A stretch of DNA of 55,546 nucleotides from an uncultured Lachnospiraceae bacterium (lineage in GTDB: Bacteria; Bacillota; Clostridia; Lachnospirales; Lachnospiraceae). The first letter of the stretch is position 1. Each line of letters opens with the position of its first letter. The stretch lies in the NCBI GenBank assembly GCA_947625875.1, contig CANQQG010000010.1, forward strand, positions 1-55,546, in the 5' to 3' direction. A program made the position numbers and the translations under genes. Of this stretch, positions 53,301-55,546 are shown one piece after another. The notes below the pieces were generated by a model. It did no database searches. It saw only the letters and a program-made list of their open reading frames with translations, and was not told where the DNA came from.

Positions 53301-54735
53301 CCACCTGAACTATATATGGATTATCATAAATATCATAAATTCCTCTTCCTGATGTTTCTTCCTCATATTCATTCTCATCGTACTCGCCACTCATCCATTC
53401 TTCTTCAGTCAGAATATGTTTGTCCTCTCGTACTTCTTCCAAGTTTTCATTATTATCTCTGAGATAGTATTCGCTAACAACCCCTCTGTATCGACCCACT
53501 TCAACACTATTAAATCTCTGTTTTCGGTTATTAAAATCACCTACGAAATCAAAAATCCATTCATTTTTAGAATAGTTGTTATCAAAAACCTGAATATCTC
53601 TGCTCAGATATTTTTTAAAAGCAACAAACGCATCCTTATCCTCAAAAACAAGCCAAAAATTTAGTCGTTTCTTTTCTTCGTCAAATCCAACTTTGAAATA
53701 TTTACATCCATAAATTTGACGGCTTGCCAACTCTCTTTTCCATTCAAGATACTGCTTCCATTCTTCAAGTTTCTCTCCTGTGTATTCTGTTAAGGACCCT
53801 GCATTATCCAAAATATCATAGAGAAAATTAGCCCCTACTCTTTCTGGTGTACGATAAGGGGTAGCAACTGCATCAACCTCGAAATCTAGTTGTTCTGTAT
53901 CCATTACTTCAAATACAGAATCAACAATAAATTCCTTTCCTACAATATGCCCCTTGAATAACAGTGACACCTCATCAGGCAAATAATCCTCCATAAAATC
54001 TCCAGGAGTTCTTTCAGGACGGATTCCAAGTAGCTTAATATCATATCCACTCTGATTAGTAAACGTTAGATTCCTAATATACATCTGTTTTCGAAACCCT
54101 TCAGGAAACATACCTTCAAGAATCTGTTGCATTCTGTTTTCTGATGATAATTCCTTTAATTTAGGAAATCTTTTTACAAGAGCAATCTCACTATTTTTCA
54201 AACGATAATTCTTTTCTTCATTACCATTCAATCGAATGCATATATTATTCCCCGAATAACTAAGTTCAGAATTATCTATTTCTTCCTTAGGAGCATAATT
54301 GTTTTCATCATAATCATCTTCGTCACAGTCATCATTATCATCTCCATAATTATTGCCATCATAAGAATGTCTGTAGCTATTTCTTCCCAAACTATTCCAA
54401 TCCATACTATTGTCTCCTGTATTTCGAAATTCTTCTTGCTCTGCATCATGCAGCACCCACATTTCATCTATTTGCTGTTGCGCCCACATTTCATCCATTT
54501 GTTCTTGAACTTGTCGCTCAGCAAACATCTGATTTATTTCATTTCTTACATGATCTTCTTCAATAATCTGCCTAACAGATTCACTATCACTTATGTTTAA
54601 GTCATTATTACTTGTTTCTGATTTTTTTCTATTTGACGAATCAGCTACCACTTTAACCAGTCCTACTGCTCCAGCTGTAGCAATAATTGCTCCAATTCCT
54701 TTAGCAATCTTTTTTATATCATCATCTGTAGCCAT
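50353..54735 (-). CDS. 1460-residue UPF1/DNA2-like superfamily 1 helicase
   Basis: A membrane-proximal or scaffolded helicase. Residues 10-30 are hydrophobic (GIGAIIATAGAVGLVKVVA), and 45-170 is a Gln/Asp-rich low-complexity region with an acidic run. About 170-590 is an unrecognised mixed region. The helicase core begins with LIQGPPGTGKTTVIAEAIY (motif I, near 606) and ASQSNDAVDNAL (Ia). A coiled-coil insertion of about 400 residues lies between Ia and VVIIDEVSKATPPE (motif II, near 1105). GDHRQLPP (III), LLVQYRMHTDIM (IV), NTVDRFQGKEKNIIITSLVR (V, near 1345) and ERINVAFSRAQELLLIVG (VI) follow. This AAA_11/AAA_12 arrangement matches UPF1-type 5'-3' RNA/DNA helicases. AAGGGTG precedes the ATG. 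Confidence 0.9.
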   Translation of the reverse strand: MATDDDIKKIAKGIGAIIATAGAVGLVKVVADSSNRKKSETSNNDLNISDSESVRQIIEEDHVRNEINQMFAERQVQEQMDEMWAQQQIDEMWVLHDAEQEEFRNTGDNSMDWNSLGRNSYRHSYDGNNYGDDNDDCDEDDYDENNYAPKEEIDNSELSYSGNNICIRLNGNEEKNYRLKNSEIALVKRFPKLKELSSENRMQQILEGMFPEGFRKQMYIRNLTFTNQSGYDIKLLGIRPERTPGDFMEDYLPDEVSLLFKGHIVGKEFIVDSVFEVMDTEQLDFEVDAVATPYRTPERVGANFLYDILDNAGSLTEYTGEKLEEWKQYLEWKRELASRQIYGCKYFKVGFDEEKKRLNFWLVFEDKDAFVAFKKYLSRDIQVFDNNYSKNEWIFDFVGDFNNRKQRFNSVEVGRYRGVVSEYYLRDNNENLEEVREDKHILTEEEWMSGEYDENEYEEETSGRGIYDIYDNPYIVQVAYELSRRDVDEINQRNLDEEEAVQYVYDNVLGNYYSNGFLALSAIGDFVLIRRFQQAIDQLERDECYSPNLAMWLFNVVRARIPDDEDYEEINKWLNPKIEKNENQKEAVRKMLAAPDLCLIQGPPGTGKTTVIAEAIYQFVRKGDRVLVASQSNDAVDNALERLADSPEIRAIRLGQKGKRKRKVEDLSTRKFGEDEALKYYYHALSLQLSKNWLDLWDSLESGGVQYDTDIRDASLFNNDIAALNKDLAVFNQQCAKAKDQFTILNSELENANDENTKLEEDKHQYRLAVDCFRDESDSQFYLAPDLLRIFESKINVLIETNLKDGIYLAPGTLDIDVVGLGKEQAYVYMISKNLKTLKGLREKIRNAKGNDSSNDGEILILGSQLTEVKANLFECIQKDDTDGEKRYKKEMKSLQKRIDELKFASSVVTVSDIEQNIIDKNVIASIEAGDTDKWLETFESIINKWNQAIDAALDSIKTAIESRNVVDVSEIIKRRAAIESTIAEINNRIENTKAQIFSKRQTLLKLREKYEIESTITDEIIAHIKRLKERNNRQLEEQREFRNDWEKTIRAFKERLDDIDSFKYDQEHYQQIYVNACNVVGISCTDNMRNLSDNGYNDFDVVIIDEVSKATPPELLIPLMKARKAILVGDHRQLPPMFKEHEGSYKELAESQENAPEEVRDLLTTENFKRFQKMVTSSLFKDYFEQADESIKHSLLVQYRMHTDIMDIINRFYEQRLSCGNSEAVERMEKSHDLTIKGVDGSTFIVPNRHAYWIDSSYTPSDRPIYEVRPNNSTSNYNVLEKYIVMELLKKIADAYREQGYNKHHQKTVGVISFYQMQVNEIREAFREAKKSFDFSSIDVDINTVDRFQGKEKNIIITSLVRNNEKGRASKHVVAFERINVAFSRAQELLLIVGAKHMYENQSVQLPNMDMPGYKTAPVYKNIMEGLNRKGCFKSCNKIITPNIEKEIIAEYIEMGGKL

Positions 54736-54806
54736 AATTCATTCACCCTTTTACTGAACTTCACGACAATAATCAATATATACAACTATAACAATTTAGC
54801 ATGACG

Positions 54807-55001
54807 TTATTTGTCACGCTTGATATATTTACCCGACTTTATTCTTTCATCCTTAGGTTTTTCCGCATCTTCTGGAATAGCCCATGTATTTCCAAACTTA
54901 ACAGCCCCCTCTATGCGCCCTTCTAAGCATAAAGTATTAATTCTTCTCTCTTTAATACCCCATTTTTCTTTAATATCTGAGATTTTTAAGTATCCGTTCA
55001 T
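54807..55001 (-). CDS. small helix-turn-helix protein heading the operon
   Basis: A 64-residue DNA-binding protein with an excisionase/MerR-like winged helix (LKISDIKEKWGIKERRINTL, IEGAVKFGNTWAIPEDAEKP) and a basic tail. This type is common as a regulator at the front of accessory operons. GGAGG lies five bases before the ATG. It is 71 bases upstream of the helicase gene, downstream of a consensus promoter with an overlapping dyad, so autoregulation of the operon is likely. Confidence 0.72.
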   Translation of the reverse strand: MNGYLKISDIKEKWGIKERRINTLCLEGRIEGAVKFGNTWAIPEDAEKPKDERIKSGKYIKRDK

Positions 55002-55019
55002 AATTACCTCCAGAAACTA

Positions 55020-55050
55020 AAACGGACTTATTATCGAAATAAGACCGTTT
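55020..55050. promoter_or_regulatory. inverted repeat in the operon leader
   Basis: AAACGG-A-CTTATT at 55020-55032 and AATAAG-A-CCGTTT at 55038-55050 form a stem of 12 pairs with one mismatch. It lies 18 bases upstream of the small regulator gene and within its transcribed leader: candidate operator or attenuator. Confidence 0.5.
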
Positions 55051-55118
55051 CCATAATCAATACTGCAATTGGCGGACATTTTACAGTCTCTATAGTTTTA
55101 CATCACATGTTCTTATAT

Positions 55119-55147
55119 ATTGTACACGTACATTCGCACAATGTCAA
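55119..55147 (-). promoter_or_regulatory. consensus sigma-A promoter for the helicase-PIN-Clp operon
   Basis: On the minus strand a perfect TTGACA (55142-55147), a 17-base spacer and TACAAT (55119-55124), one base off consensus. The -10 box overlaps the inverted pair TGTAC/GTACA (55121-55132), suggesting repression at this site. The next 120 bases lead to the small regulator gene. No other gene is seen in the 344-base gap 55002-55345. Confidence 0.75.
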
Positions 55148-55345
55148 TCTATCTTTGATTTTTTGAATTTCCTCACTTCTGAAATCCACATAAAATCTGT
55201 ATTTTCCACAAAAGAGGCAATCACGACTGACAATTCCCCATTCGTTTCGTATTTATGTGGCTTTGCAGAAAGCAGACCGGGGAAAATGGGAAAAGTCAAA
55301 GTCTTTGAGAACTCAAGCAAATATAGGATAGCATCTGTTCATTCC

Positions 55346-55546
55346 TCACCACCTCACCCCCTTATCTTTCTGCCACGTCTGATACACCCTACTGACTTTC
55401 CTTTCTTTTACTATCTGCTCTTTCTGTCTGAGACGTTCTTTTATGCTTATGGGAGCTGCCGCTTTGTCCCCATAGGTCTTGTCCCACTCTGCACGAGCCG
55501 CCTGATAATCAAAATACTCTCTCTTGGATACATTGAGTTCCTTATT
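55346..55546 (-). CDS. 3' end of a gene running off the window (partial)
   Basis: The last 66 residues of a leftward protein, rich in charged helices (KREYFDYQAARAEWDKTYGD, then IKERLRQKEQIVKERK, ending DKGVRW). The text resembles the tail of mobile-element proteins such as relaxases, but the recognisable part is outside the window. It ends 199 bases before the promoter of the helicase operon and in the same direction. Confidence 0.45.
   Translation of the reverse strand, partial: NKELNVSKREYFDYQAARAEWDKTYGDKAAAPISIKERLRQKEQIVKERKVSRVYQTWQKDKGVRW

Noticed and set aside
44335-54735. Known defence systems such as DISARM, BREX or Zorya
   Set aside because: No methylase, phosphatase, PglZ-like or motor-channel genes are present. 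Helicase, PIN, Clp-like and activase genes do not match those sets.
55346-55546. Naming the partial gene a relaxase
   Set aside because: Only a charged helical tail is visible. The resemblance is too weak to assign.

Overview
The window looks like chromosomal DNA of an anaerobic Gram-positive gut-type clostridium, most likely a Lachnospiraceae member, into which several mobile elements have been stacked. The evidence is the protein families present (GMP synthase, a CmpB-like membrane protein and an FliB-like methylase of Firmicutes type), strong AGGAGG ribosome binding sites, and mobile-element modules of a kind common in that family. Base composition changes abruptly. About 1.3-7.6 kb is GC-rich, 7.9-39 kb is intermediate, and 39-55 kb is visibly AT-rich. 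No rRNA, tRNA or CRISPR array was seen.

Layout. (1) 1-1.25 kb: a mobile-element margin with an IS110-type end repeat, a small helix-turn-helix protein and an XRE regulator. (2) 1.3-7.6 kb: the resident core, with guaA, a CmpB-like membrane protein, and an operon of a chemoreceptor, a coiled-coil membrane protein and an FliB-like flagellin lysine methylase. (3) 7.73-7.88 kb: the stump of a gene broken where the next element begins. (4) 7.9-14.6 kb: three coupled large serine recombinases, a small accessory protein, a PemK/MazF toxin and an XRE regulator. (5) 15-27.7 kb: a nonribosomal peptide gene cluster. It has a GAF/BTAD-type activator, a membrane protein, a stand-alone adenylation enzyme whose eighth codon is TGA, a free carrier protein, a 2420-residue C-A-T-C-A-T-reductase synthetase and a fatty-acyl ligase. 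The layout predicts an N-acyl dipeptide released as an aldehyde or alcohol. (6) 27.8-32.5 kb: a secreted lipase-like protein, a zinc-ribbon DUF6273 protein, and a broken second copy of the cluster's membrane protein. (7) 32.5-39.25 kb: a mobilization module with resolvase, small regulators, a deleted hsdM, a MobP-type relaxase, a CD1845-like protein, mobC and the C-terminal part of a giant helicase. Together, parts 4-7 read as an integrative mobilizable element with the peptide cluster as cargo.

(8) 39.7-43.0 kb: a compact, overlapping four-gene operon of P-loop kinase, radical SAM enzyme with an unusual CX8CX2C motif, alpha/beta-hydrolase-like protein and membrane glycosyltransferase. I do not recognise this set as a known pathway. 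(9) 43.0-44.1 kb: wreckage of an IS110 transposase, a DDE transposase and a lipoprotein gene.

(10) 44.3-55.15 kb: the most striking unit. From a consensus promoter at 55.1 kb a small DNA-binding protein and five tightly packed genes are read leftwards: a 1460-residue UPF1-like superfamily 1 helicase, an 818-residue protein with a C-terminal PIN ribonuclease domain, a coiled-coil protein, a ClpB-like AAA+ ATPase, and a NrdG-like radical SAM activase with no partner enzyme. Helicase plus PIN nuclease suggests RNA or nucleoprotein surveillance. The Clp-like motor and activase point to a multi-step machine, possibly defence or stress related. This function is inference. The window ends inside the 3' part of another leftward gene.
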